Of a stretch of DNA of 27,218 nucleotides, positions 17,757 through 27,218 are shown one piece after another (the stretch's first letter is position 1; every line of letters starts with the position of its first letter). Under the pieces are notes generated by a model, which worked only from the letters and a program-made list of their open reading frames with translations, was not told the origin of the DNA and searched no databases. The position numbers were made by a program, and so were the translations under genes. The DNA is from Hymenopellis radicata (taxonomy: Eukaryota > Basidiomycota > Agaricomycetes > Agaricales > Physalacriaceae). The DNA is taken from positions 1 to 27,218 of the forward strand of contig JADNRX010000667.1 of the NCBI GenBank assembly GCA_015501595.1, given 5' to 3'.

Positions 17757-18404
17757 ATTTCAAGGACTTAGGTTGATGGTGCATCATAAGTTAAAGCCGA
17801 TTTTCGAGCAGAAACGTACCAGTGTCGCGTGCAGAAAAAGAGACGACTGACTAGGCCGATAGAGCGAGGATGGGAGTTTGGGGAAGAGTCTAGAGAGAGG
17901 CTGAAGCGAACGATGGGGAAGGAACCGAATCGGGCATTACTAAATACGGACATGACGCATTGACGGGGATACTAAGGCTACTGAATAGCTGAATAGAGAA
18001 CCCGTTTCTTTCCTTAGCTTGGGCATTGCACTCGCTCCTCGGAAGTCAGGCGTTCGCAGAATATCGTCAGTGATCGTGGTCAGAGATAAACCTGCGTCGG
18101 CGGCTGTGTACAGCATATCCTCGGTGGGGGCAGCTCATTAGGGCGTTCGAGCGGGTTAGTCGCCGCGAGAGCATGGCTAGCCTCGATCTAGTAATACACA
18201 ATTGACGTCCACTCAGCATCAGGGGCAAATGCAGGCGTCGTTGGCCTCGCTGACACGAATGTGCACTCAGGTAGTACTATGTCTGCCTGTCTTCAGTACA
18301 TGCACCATATCGTTAAATATCTTCTAGGGTTTCAATCGTTTGCATGGTAGTAGTGGAGCTGGTTTAGCGTATACCGTTGTGCCATTCCTCGATGATGAGT
18401 CGTC
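17757..18404. other. Intergenic region between MYND and P450 genes
   Basis: Upstream flank of the MYND gene. No exon with family signature on either strand. Confidence 0.45.
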
Positions 18405-18580
18405 TTCGGTGGTGAATATTCTCATTGAAATATAGTACAGTGCGTTCTCACCTCATGCTTTATTTGGATCGCGGATGGAGGACCTCTGCCGCCACGCCCG
18501 CTCTACCAGCTACTACAGACGTCGATGTTCTCCACCAATTGTGTGGCGAAGACCTTTCAGCCTACGTCCGAGGCTATTTT
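18405..18580 (+). repeat. Dispersed ~180-bp repeat, copy 2 (matches 11975-12160)
   Basis: Same orientation as copy 1. Followed by a run of ten T (18585-18594 region) and by a sequence whose minus strand reads acidic/helical (ETPDEPNQALAEEIL), not recognised. Confidence 0.7.
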
Positions 18581-18890
18581 TTTTTTCCAACAGCTTGATC
18601 ACATCTTCGATTTCGCTATCGAGGATCTCTTCCGCCAGTGCTTGGTTCGGCTCGTCCGGCGTCTCTACATCGATTTCTTCGAGTGCTTCGGCCGTTGCAC
18701 GTTCGCTCTCGTCTATTTCGGCTGTTGTTCTTGGTTGATGACATATCATGCTTCTTCGAAAATGCCACAAGTTCAGCGGCGTTGGCTTTGGCTTCGTTCC
18801 GGCAAAGTTGGCGTGGATGAACTGAACAACACGTCAGGAATGTGTTGATTCGTTTGTGAAGCTCGATGTTCGCGAAGGCTTCCTAAGAAA

Positions 18891-18912
18891 GCCACTGGTG
18901 CGCCACTAGTGC
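18891..18912 (+). repeat. Imperfect tandem 11-bp repeat, 2 copies
   Basis: gccactggtgc followed directly by gccactagtgc. Just beyond the 3' end of the P450 gene. Confidence 0.8.
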
Positions 18913-18938
18913 GAACGTCTATCCATACAGCTCCCGGT

Positions 18939-20861
18939 CTAGCAAGGCCGACTACGACAATGTAGGTTCCTTTTCTTCCGATGACTCCTCTTCAAAATTA
19001 AGAAGACATGAGCACAAACCGGGACTCCAGGCACTTCAGGTATGAAATCAAACCGCTTCACCAACGTCGCCACGATTATCTGCAACTCCATCATGGCCAG
19101 GTTACGTCCGACGCACGCCCTGGACAACGCATTAGATGGCGCTTGCAGCATTTCAGAGGAACGAACCTCGGCCCCACAGAAAACGGATTAAACGTCCGCG
19201 CCATCTTATCCTTCCTCTCCTCCTCCAACCACCGCTCCGGCCTGAACGCCTCCACATCCTCGCCCCAGATATCCTGATCCCGATGGATTGTGTAGCTGGG
19301 TACGCTGACAACCGTCCCAGCAGGGAAGAATGCGCCAAGCACTGTCATGCCGCCTTCTGGTACGACGCGGGGAAGACCCAAGGCGGATGTGGAGTGTAAT
19401 CGCAGTCCTTCGTTGATGCAGGCTTGGAGGTAAGGGAGCGCCTTGACTTCGTCGGAGGCGGCGATGTCGTTTGGTGCGAGGTTCTCATCGAGTTCGGCTT
19501 GTAGCTTGAGGTGTGCGTCGTGGTTATTTGAGAGGTAGTGTAGGATCGCACATGTAGAGCTATTGAAAGAATGATTAGCATTGGCGACTAAGATAGAGAA
19601 ATTGGACTTACTTCGATGTAGTATCTGGGCCGGCAATCAGAAGCGTTAAAGCCTCTGCTGTGAGTTCCTCTCGTCCCATTGGGTTACCCTTGACGACGAC
19701 ATGAGTAATTAACATCGAATGAGATAGGTTAAACCCCTACATGCTCATCCTTGCCCGCCTGCAACTTGCTCAACAAATCATTTCTATCTGTCAGCGCCGC
19801 CAGTCTCTTCTAGACAGCCATGATAGCAATCCCCGCCAACGTCTTCACGTCCTCCATACCCTGTGAGAACCACGGCGTCTTCGCCATTATCGGACGCCAC
19901 CACGACGGGAAGACGCCCATGCCCGTTCAAGATTTGTACAGCTGGTATCTCCTTGACATCGTTGGCAGAAGTCGATTCGCCGTAAGATTTCATTGCTTCT
20001 TTATTGCTCCGAGGAACGGGGCGGAGTCTTTACCTGCACGGAGCATGCCAAAGGTGCTCCAAAAGCGAGGTCCCCGACGATGTCAAAAGCGAGATAGTTC
20101 ACCCCTTCGAAAATAAGTATCAGCTCCTGGTGTGGAATACGGAAATACTGGAAATGCTTACAAGGTAAACAATCCAACCACACCCATCCGTTCCGTGCAA
20201 CCCATCCATCGCCTTCGGTGCCCTTTGTCTCTTTGCCGCCATCTGCTAGATCGCAGAATCTTTCCCATTGTCCCACGAGCTCGCCGATAAACACTCGAAT
20301 TCGCAGCTCAAACTCTAGAACACTCTTCTGCGCGAAGATGTGGGACACGATCTTCCTCTTCCTGGAATGCTCCTGCTGGTCGCGGGTGTTAAAGAGGCCG
20401 CGCTGAATGGAGACGAAGGCGTCGTAGAATCCGGATTTGAGCGCGCCGTTGCCATGACCGTAAACGACGGGCAGAGCGTCCGGCGAGGCAATGGAAATGT
20501 GATTGGGAGCAAGTCGAACGAAGGACCTGGAAGCAGTTAGTCTTGGTGCAGGATAGCAGGGAATGGAAGAGACATACCGTGCTTCAGATGTAGTTGATGA
20601 ACGACTTCCTGTCCGTGGAAAGACACCACACCCAACCAGGCATCTGAGAACCTTGCGCCAAGAGGTCCTGGGAATGCACGTAGCTTGTACCGGTCGAAGA
20701 GGTAGGGTATCAAATGTAAAAAGCACCACGAAGAGTGCCGAAAAGGATAGGCACGTCGATAGTGACAGGTGGTCGACGAATATAGACTTGAGGGCGTTCA
20801 TGTTCGATTGCAGTCCATAGATGTCAATCGACAGGTTTTGTACTCGTTCGGCGCTGATCAT
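18939..20861 (-). pseudogene. Cytochrome P450 (microsomal, benzoate-4-monooxygenase-like clade), multiply damaged
   Basis: Class E P450 of the fungal multi-copy type, normally ER-anchored. Seen in order: hydrophobic N-terminus (LSTCLSFSALFVVLFTF), proline region LRAFPGPLG, VRLAPNHISIASPDAL, NYLAFDIVGDLAFGAP, I-helix motif AGPDTTS (A-G-x-D-T-T), ExxR as NEGLRLHS, FRPERW, and the heme loop FNPFSVGPR|ACVGRNLA, which is complete only after removing a 47-nt intron (19166-19120). Other introns: 20577-20527, 20161-20105, 19740-19689, 19611-19560. Lesions: frame changes near 20725 (N-terminal), 20522 (HGPF region, C-run), 20063 (after GAP, T-run), 20018 and 19925, plus an in-frame TAG at 19812-19810. 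The C-terminal third is clean and the catalytic residues are intact, but no continuous protein is possible. Which P450 family is uncertain. Confidence 0.85.
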
Positions 20862-21520
20862 GTGGAAAACGCTAATGAGCTAACCCGAATCCACCGCAGC
20901 GGTACCCCTTATTTTCATTGAAGAAGGACAATAGCGCGTCCGACGCGAACGAACGTCTCTCAAAATAACAGCATGTGCGCAAATACAGCTGTCTGTCGAT
21001 TGGTATAGGGTACTGGTATGAGCCGGTGGATCAGGTGGCCTCATGGGCGGCACCAGGGTACGACGAGAAACGAAGGCGTTAGGGCGTCTGGGTTCCGGTG
21101 GGAAAGAAACGGCGGAACGAATTAACGACTAGTTCTTGCCCGAGGGGCGCGCATGTCGGCGACGGATAGACTCGCGACGATGAATGGGAGGTTGAGAGCC
21201 TCCCTATGAGAATGAGCGGCGCCTTTACTCTCAGATGAACTGGAACCTGCTCACCGTTTGTGTCCCATTACCAAGCTCCTGTGCGGGGTTTAAAAAACAC
21301 CCGCTGTTGCTAAAATAACGCGTCGGGCGTAGGAGTAGGTTCCACGCTCATGAAGATAGTGCATGGTTGGACGTTGGCCGATCAACTGCTGGATTCGCGG
21401 CCACAAGGCGGAAAGGCGATCAGCGCAGTCCTAAAGTTCCAACTTCCCTAGCACTGATATGTCATCATGCTGATGATGTGGCGCAATGATTAACGACAAG
21501 GAAGAAATTGATTGGTGGCA
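20862..21520. other. Intergenic region upstream of the P450 gene
   Basis: No exon recognised. Contains a ttaaaaaacac stretch and GC-rich segments, no repeats with the rest of the window that I could see. Confidence 0.4.
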
Positions 21521-21659
21521 TATCCGCTCCAAAATATAACATTGTTCACCGGAGGAGGTATAACATAATGTCAGGGAAGGAGGAGAGTAATTCGAACTCG
21601 CGTATTGAACAGAGCCGGTAACCTAGACAAGTCATGAGCATCAAATTCAACAACCATGA

Positions 21660-21770
21660 TACGAAGCTCAGAGATCTTGGTGGAAGAGTTGTCTCATCGG
21701 ACGGCGTCCTCTGAAGTAGCAAATATACAGATATAGCATCATGGTGGAAAAGAGGAGACATCTATTCACC
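21660..21770 (-). repeat. Dispersed intron/exon-like element, copy 3
   Basis: Stands alone, outside a full A/B repeat. 59-nt intron-like core (21769-21711) with GTGAATA donor and CTACTTCAG end, followed on the minus strand by aggacgccgtccgatgag and tctctgagcttcgt. The frame after it stays open as SDETTLPPRSLSFV. Confidence 0.7.
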
Positions 21771-22067
21771 TTGACCACCTGTAACCCTTCGTAGGCTCTT
21801 GACCGCCCAGGCGACACATCCGGCGACCTCGTCAAGTCATGCGGGGTGATCAGAGCCACGAGAGCAAGACAATTTCGCTAGGGAAGATCCTATTTATGAG
21901 ATAGCACATGGACACTGCGATGCTTGTCGGGTAGAACGTGAAGCAGGAGGCCCAAGTCAAGGATCCCTTCGGCATTAAGTTTGGGGCCAGTCGCGGTCCG
22001 ATCTAAGGGTGGATAAGCACGAAGAAAGGAAAGGAAATGTTCAGTTGATCGTAGAATGTTGTACGCA

Positions 22068-22143
22068 TTGGACGTTGTCCTCGAATGTTCGCAGATGATC
22101 ATATGAGGCATCATTGCGGGGAAGAGGGAATAGCGCGTACTCA
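22068..22143 (-). repeat. Dispersed intron/exon-like element, divergent copy
   Basis: Minus strand: GTGAGTACGCG, ccctcttccccgcaatgatg, then gaggacaacgtccaatgcg, the same order of motifs as copies 1-4 but strongly diverged. Homology is by pattern, not certain. Confidence 0.4.
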
Positions 22144-22220
22144 CATGAAAAGCATGATAAGACAACTAGGATGTTCCGAATCTGAGGAAGCGATGAGCAA
22201 AGCATTTAACGACACAGAAT

Positions 22221-22333
22221 ACAAAGCTCAGAGATCTTGGTGGAACAGTTGTCTCATCGGACGGCGTCCTCTGAAGTAGCAAATATAAAGATATATCATG
22301 GCGGAAAAGAGGGTAAAGACTTTGAATATTCAC
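22221..22333 (-). repeat. Dispersed intron/exon-like element, copy 4
   Basis: 63-nt core (22333-22271) with GTGAATA donor and CTACTTCAG end, conserved flank aggacgccgtccgatgag. Only about 450 bp from copy 3. Upstream on its minus strand, up to about 22600, sequence resembling the 5' part of repeats A/B (a gaccgccatggttggg start-like region) can be traced, so a degraded whole repeat lies here. Confidence 0.7.
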
Positions 22334-22619
22334 ATGGTTCAGTAGTCGGAACTGAGAGGCCGACTCGCACGATGCAGGTAAGGCAGGGTCATCCAACTTG
22401 TGTTGGAAGACAACCTAGAGACAGAGTGAGTCCTCGTATACGACATGTCGGACACTTTTCAAGCGAGAACGGGTTAACGGGATATGCGCCCAGAAAGAGG
22501 TAAAATAATCCCCAACAGTGAAGCGTGCTGACGGCCCGCAAGTAGCGCTCCGGGGTTGCGCACAGCGAGCGACAAAATCCCAACCATGGCGGTCGTGAGC
22601 AACTCAGCAAGAGGAAAAA

Positions 22620-23611
22620 TCATTCGCGTTCTGGATTTTGATTTCCGCTCATCACGTGCCCATCATTTTTCCGGCGTCCGCATCCGCATTTTGCTTCTGC
22701 GCCATTCATTTGGCAGACTACAGCCAGATCCTCTCCGCCAACGATGAAGAGCTCTCCGCTGCTTTCGACGCATTCATGGTACCCGTAGCGCGTCCTGCTA
22801 CTCAGCAATATCGGAAAGACCCGCATGGATAGCCTTGCAAACAGGCTGAGCTCCTCTACCAAGACGACGACGGCGGCAAACAGCACTTCACGATAGCAAC
22901 TTGGATGCTGTAGATGGTGGCAGTGCCGTAGAATGCGAACGACCCCCGAGAATGACTGGTACGTGGTCAATTTGGATGGCGACTATACCTCATGACGCCG
23001 CCACTTGATAGCTTCACGATGTTCGCGGCTCCTTCACAATCGCGTCTGGAATAGTCTCATGGAACCAGAACACTGATGGACAAACGGCGTGTGTTGTCCT
23101 CGCCGGACAGGGTTTTTTTCCAAGGCAAAAGACGGTGAGCATTTGATTAGATGTTTCCGCTTCAATTGCGCTGGGAGTATGGATCAGACGAGTCTTTGGG
23201 ATATAGAGATGCCCCGCCTTCCCGACACACAACAAATGACTTGGGCGGATGACTTCAAGAGGTTCGCTGGATCATATTGTCTTACAGGCTACCGCGCCAT
23301 GGGATGCCTCGCTGGTTCGGCTCTTTGTTATGAGAAAGGTGCGTATTTCACCTTGATCTTTGACGTGTTTGACAGATCTTCACGACGCTTCTGCCAGCAC
23401 ATTCGCCGCATTCGATTGCTTGAGGAACGGAGAGGCGGGGGACCTTGTAGGCTTACCGGCGTCTCTTGGATGTGCTTCTGGGTCCGGTCGTTTCATTTCT
23501 GGTTCAAATTTGACAGAGCTCTCAGTACTAGTCTTGCCATTATTTCTCTGCCAGTACATCCAGGGAACGCCTCGGCGGAGCCCATCATGTCCTACCCGCT
23601 ACGCTGTTTGA
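22620..23611 (+). other. Unidentified exon-like region
   Basis: A segment at about 22690-22830 reads FCAIHLADYSQILSANDEEL and continues with an open helical stretch. A second frame (about 23173-23338, starting MDQTSLWDIEMPRLPDTQQM) meets a GTGCGT donor and a TTGACAG acceptor (intron 23339-23377) and continues in phase as DLHDASASTFAAFDCLRNGE to about 23611. Stops separate the first part from the second. I do not recognise a domain. It may be a fast-evolving gene or a pseudogene. The CACGTG at 22653-22658 mirrors the motif of repeats A and B. Confidence 0.3.
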
Positions 23612-24544
23612 CTTTCTTAAATACACTGATTTTCATACCCACCCTCTGTCATCTATGGAGCGTGCAAGTTGTTGTCGCGAGGATATTTAGTCCCGAGTGT
23701 CGAGCGGCTTTGAACCCAATCAATCAGCACGATGGGCTTTCTCCTTGCCGCCATCACGGTACTCACGAACACGACGCACTCTCACTCCGGCAAAGAAGTC
23801 ACAGGCCGATACTTAACCACGATGGAAGAAGATGCTTGCTAGCAGCGAGAGCAAAGATCGACGACCGGGTTTGCTTTCTCTCAACGACCAACATCATAGC
23901 AAATCCGACACGCAGATCTAGACTAGCGAATCTTTTCGTTGTGGAGGACAGCCACAGGGATCTAGGCCGTCATATTCGACGTCCACTCTCCGAGGAAAGA
24001 TGGACCTTGAGCGAGCAGCATCCTCTCGTCCGGCCACTGGGCTCACTGTCTATTTTGATCGCTTCTTCTCTCGTTAGATCACGATGTGTGTCGTCTTACC
24101 ACCCGACAACATTTGCGACAAGTCGCATAGGTCCGTCTTCGCCGTGGTATACGTAGAAGTCTCATACGACATAGGACATGAGGTGCGATAGGCACTCGTC
24201 GCGACCGTCTTCTCGAATCGTATCAATGAACATCCCGCAGATCCAGATGGTCGTCGCTGATGCCCACGGAGTACGCCATCTATCGCTCTCTACTTTTCGC
24301 CGTCTTTCTTGTTCTCCGTTACATCAGGATGAGAACACGCATCCTAGGTACGCTTTCGCATCGGCTTCGGTGAAGTTATGATTTATTGCGCCGGAAGATG
24401 AATACGACTGTACGAATCTTGTAATTTATCATCCCTTCACTCAGATCAGCACAGGATCAGCCAATCCTTTCGTCCTCGTCTACTTGCATGGCTTCGTCGT
24501 TGCATATAAAGAGGCAGGCGCAAGTCAGCAAACCAAAAACCACC

Positions 24545-26022
24545 ATGTCACCACCTTTGGAGGACTATGGGCTCACCATGGCCGATGTTCAGACTATCAT
24601 GTCCACACAGTTACATCCGATAATTCTCCTGGCCTTCTGCCACGGCATTCACACCAGCCTCTTCTTCATTGCCTTATATTATATAAGTAGGTGCCCTTTC
24701 CGACAATTTCCTCTTCTCATATCAACATCTTATCTAGTCGAGAGCACACAGCCCACTCGGAAACGGATGACCCTCGCCGGCATCGTCACCTTCCTATGGT
24801 TTGCCAATACTGTCATCTTGGGTTTGAACTGGAAAATTGTTGACCATGTCTTCATTGCCCACGGGACATCGTTGGAGACAGAGTTCAACTTTGTGTTTAG
24901 TACTGGTGATCTAGCATTGACGATTGCTCAAGACGTACTTCGATACCTTAGTGTCTTCGTTGCAGACCTGATCTTGGTGTGTACATTCCCTGGTGCTCAA
25001 GTAATCCTGAACTGCTGATGGCTTCAATTAGGTTTGGCGCTGCTGGGTGCTGTATAGCGGAAATTTAAAAGTTATTGCCATACCTGGCCTTTGTGTGATC
25101 ATTGAGACACGTGAGTCCTATCCCCCAACAAACTTGTCCTTCTGATATTTTGTGTTTAGTCAGTGCCTGTATGGTCATCGTCTATGTTGAAGATATCAAC
25201 TTGCCAGTGCAGCCAGTGAACTTGGTCGCTGGTCTATTACTCAATGACCGTGACAAATAGCCTATGCACCATCCTCATCCTCTTTCGCATTGTGCGGGTT
25301 AGCGGCCTCGGTGCCAGCCTCAAGACCTACCGCGGCATCATTGAGATTCTTGTTGAATCGGCTGCTATGTATGCCATCATCTACATAGCTCTCCTTATTG
25401 CATATGCATACCAGTTTTACACTGGCCAGCGTACAATCATGACGGCCTACCCTACCCATGATATCGTATAGCATCACCGTAAGTGTTTATCCATAGTCAT
25501 TCACTATACTGACTTGCCATCCAGGGTATCGCACCAACCCTCATCATCGCCCGTGTCATGGCCGGTCAATCGCGTCCCAACGACTCATGGACGCGTCCAT
25601 CCCTTCCGCACATGGGGAGCGATGTGCTCTCATCCACGGAGTCTCTGCAATTTGCCAGTGGGCCAAACCACAGCACGCAAACGACGTCCGCGAGCACCGG
25701 ACATGCCACAGCGGACATCGATCTGGAGGCGCAGGCGCAAGAGATTGTAGAAGAGCCACGTGAGCAGGATGGAGACGAAGGTCGCGCTGAGCCCGGCGCG
25801 CTCCCATCCCTCCCGCACATGGGGAGCGATGTGCTCTCATCCACGGAGTCTCTGCAATTTGTCGGTGGGCCGAACCACAGCACGACGTCCGCGAGCACCG
25901 GACATGCCACAGCGGACATCGATCTGGAGGCACAGGCGCAAGAGATTGTGGAAGAGCCACGTGAGCAGGATGGAGACGAACGTCGTGCTGAAGCCGGCGC
26001 GCTGGCATCTGGGAAGGTTTGA
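24545..26022 (+). pseudogene. Basidiomycete multi-pass membrane protein, right copy, several frame breaks
   Basis: Paralogue of 6461-7761. Exon positions by homology: 24545-24686, 24738-24976, 25032-25110, 25160-25478, 25525-26022, with matching introns (51, 55, 49 and 46 nt). Exons 1-2 are intact (HGIHTSLFFIALYYI, TRKRMTLAGIVTFLWFANT). Exon 4 has several indels: around 25180-25260 with a TAG at 25258-25260, and around 25445-25470 with another TAG. Where the left copy is broken, this copy is intact (MYAIIYIALLIAYAYQFYTG), so the two genes decayed separately. The last exon is open to 26022 and contains an in-frame duplication of its tail. TATA box degraded (24503-24510). Confidence 0.7.
25597..26004 (+). 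repeat. In-frame tandem duplication in the C-terminal tail, 207 + ~201 bp
   Basis: Unit 1 starts at 25597 and unit 2 at 25804 (offset 207 nt = 69 codons). Both encode PSLPHMGSDVLSSTESLQF through DIDLEAQAQEIVEEPREQDG. Unit 2 lacks 6 nt. The left gene has one unit only. Both indels keep the frame. Confidence 0.95.
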
Positions 26023-26122
26023 GATGGTCGAGATGGCTGGTTGAAGAAGAGGGGGTCGTGGTGGTGTATGCGCTGGCGCGCGCGGTTCTGGCAACCAAAG
26101 TTCTCTCCTTTATCTCTGAATA

Positions 26123-26366
26123 CTTCATTCATTACCTAGATTTATTTATTCGAGTACTTGCTCCCACACTCGTTTCCCAGAATATTCTATACATTTTTTG
26201 AGTCTCAGTGCAGACGTTGGCACAGACAGTCGCTAGTAAGACGAGTCACAGATTAGATACCGCTCAAACGACCTTTCGCGCCTTCTCTGTAGGCTATATA
26301 TGAGATTTCCAGGCCGAATGCATGCGACTACCATTGTCAAATTAACTATACAAACGCCCAAGAAAA
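26123..26366. other. Spacer with shared 3' flank of the RhoGDI fragments
   Basis: From about 26299 the sequence (tatgagatttccaggccgaa, then gcatgcgac) matches 16479-16556, the 3' flank of the other RhoGDI fragment. Before that no feature was found. Confidence 0.6.
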
Positions 26367-26483
26367 CTACCACTCTTTGCCAACCTTGAAGTGCCATTCC
26401 CAGTCGGCATAGATCTTGCCATCGGTCGACAACACGGCTTTTCACGTTGTACGTACTCGAGCGCACGACCATACCGGACGGAG
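26367..26483 (-). pseudogene. RhoGDI C-terminal fragment, second copy, frame-shifted
   Basis: Matches the last 40 codons of 16557-16934, including the stop and the flank beyond it. A 4-nt deletion near 26421-26425 (catcggtcgaca against gtcggcgtcgaca) breaks the frame between NVKSRVVD and the terminal DWEWHFK-like part. Ends abruptly at 26483. Confidence 0.75.
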
Positions 26484-27218
26484 CTTCTTCGCCGAAGACG
26501 AGATTGATATGAGAGTCCGAGGACGACAAAAAAGAGGGAGGATCATCGGATTGAAAGGCGGAAAAGGGACGAACTATTCAGGTGAGATCCTGACTTTAGA
26601 TTTACTATTGTCTTGTTCCTTGCCTTCGCGGGCAATTGTAGAGGCGTAATAAAGTATCACAAGAGTTCCTGTGGGTGACTCGCGCATCAGACTGAAGGAA
26701 TTAGAGCGGGAAACGCGCTTTCGCCAAAGTGTCGGAGGGACGGAGGAGGACGACCAGCTCTGTCGTCACTACCCCACATCCGAGAGAGCCCAGATAAGAT
26801 TGTCAGCACTCCGAACGTGTCACAGGGTTCACCAGATCCTGTGTCATCGATAGTAGGGTCCTCGCTGAGATGTTGGCGGAAAATCCAGGAAGAAAAGCGC
26901 GTCCAGCCGTCAGGATATCGTCGGAATCCATATTAAGTAAGTCAGAGACCAAGATATCCATGAAATTGAGGTATCCAAGAGTCGCGAGAAGGGTGGGAGA
27001 GCAAGGGGTCGAGTTGGTGTAAGCGCCGCAGATCGGACTCGACGTGTTCGAGTTCAAGTTTAGCCGATCACTTGGGGATCTGATCTCATGATACCTGTCA
27101 ACACGACATTTCTCCGTCAATTCCGGGACTATTGGACGTCTGGAGCGATAATCTAACTTGGTGACCCGCTGAACGTGCGGAGGAAATATTCCGGAATATC
27201 ACTCTGGGTACGCCACGG
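26484..27218. other. Right edge, unassigned
   Basis: A minus-strand frame is open from about 27195 to the stop at 26803 (LATLGYLNFMDILVSDLLNM in its middle). It may be a terminal exon of a gene that continues beyond the window; no domain was recognised. The rest shows nothing I can support. Confidence 0.3.

Larger units (their letters stand above)
23694..26122. repeat. Right copy (R) of the ~2.3-kb segmental duplication
   Basis: Direct repeat of 5583-7860, 18 kb away in the same orientation. Longer than L by an extra tail unit (25804-26004). It begins with the same short tail of the NTPase gene, which here has no NTPase gene before it, showing that L is nearer to the source arrangement. Confidence 0.9.

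Noticed and set aside
25556..26132. Two long minus-strand open frames (about 190 codons)
   Set aside because: Antisense shadows of the repeated tail of the membrane-protein gene; their length is caused by GC-rich repeat composition.
1..27218. Transposon, LTR element or CRISPR array
   Set aside because: Repeats are present, but no transposase, reverse transcriptase, terminal inverted repeats, long terminal repeats or regularly spaced array were found by eye.
1..27218. tRNA or rRNA genes
   Set aside because: GTTCGA-type T-loop motifs occur, but none with matching stems and spacing.

Overview
The window looks like nuclear DNA of an Agaricomycete (mushroom-type basidiomycete). Genes are cut by many short introns (about 45-60 nt) with GTRNGY donors, CTRAY-like branch sites and YAG acceptors. 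The families present (DHHC palmitoyltransferase, MYND-finger protein, RhoGDI, cytochrome P450, F-box/LRR, multi-pass membrane proteins, large P-loop NTPase-nuclease proteins) are a typical accessory set of these fungi. All splicing below was worked out by eye from reading frame and family conservation; no RNA or database evidence was available.

Layout. 228-1626 (-): an intact seven-exon DHHC palmitoyltransferase. 2104-2372 (-): a very short bZIP gene, with two Gcn4/AP-1-type sites upstream of it. 3063-4413: repeat A, a 1.35-kb block whose second copy (repeat B) is at 15184-16452. 4626-5640 (+): a broken P-loop NTPase gene. 5583-7860: left copy of a 2.3-kb segmental duplication carrying a multi-pass membrane protein gene (right copy 23694-26122). 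9028-11662 (+): an apparently intact NTPase-nuclease gene, paralogous to the broken one. 11889-11969: a third remnant of that family. 13320-14660 (+): a frame-shifted F-box gene, followed by a small fragment of a second one. 16557-16934 (-): the C-terminal part of a RhoGDI, with a shorter second fragment at 26367-26483. 16991-17756 (-): a MYND-finger gene with one premature stop. 18939-20861 (-): a heavily damaged cytochrome P450 gene. 21500-22610: more copies of a small dispersed element that also sits inside repeats A and B. 22620-23611 (+): exon-like sequence I cannot assign.

The main impression is an accessory region built from shuffled, duplicated and decaying gene pieces. Only the DHHC gene and the NTPase-nuclease gene at 9028-11662 read cleanly from start to stop. 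The latter combines a P-loop ATPase (Walker A, a DSAH Walker B) with a C-terminal E...D...QxK pattern that resembles an Mrr-like restriction-endonuclease fold, the architecture described for Crinkler-type (CR) eukaryotic effectors. It is the best candidate for an interesting system. Its relatives, the repeats beside them and the paired membrane-protein genes suggest repeated local duplication. No transposase, reverse transcriptase, tRNA, rRNA or CRISPR array was recognised. Several frame breaks lie in homopolymer runs, so sequencing error must be excluded before every broken gene is treated as a true pseudogene.
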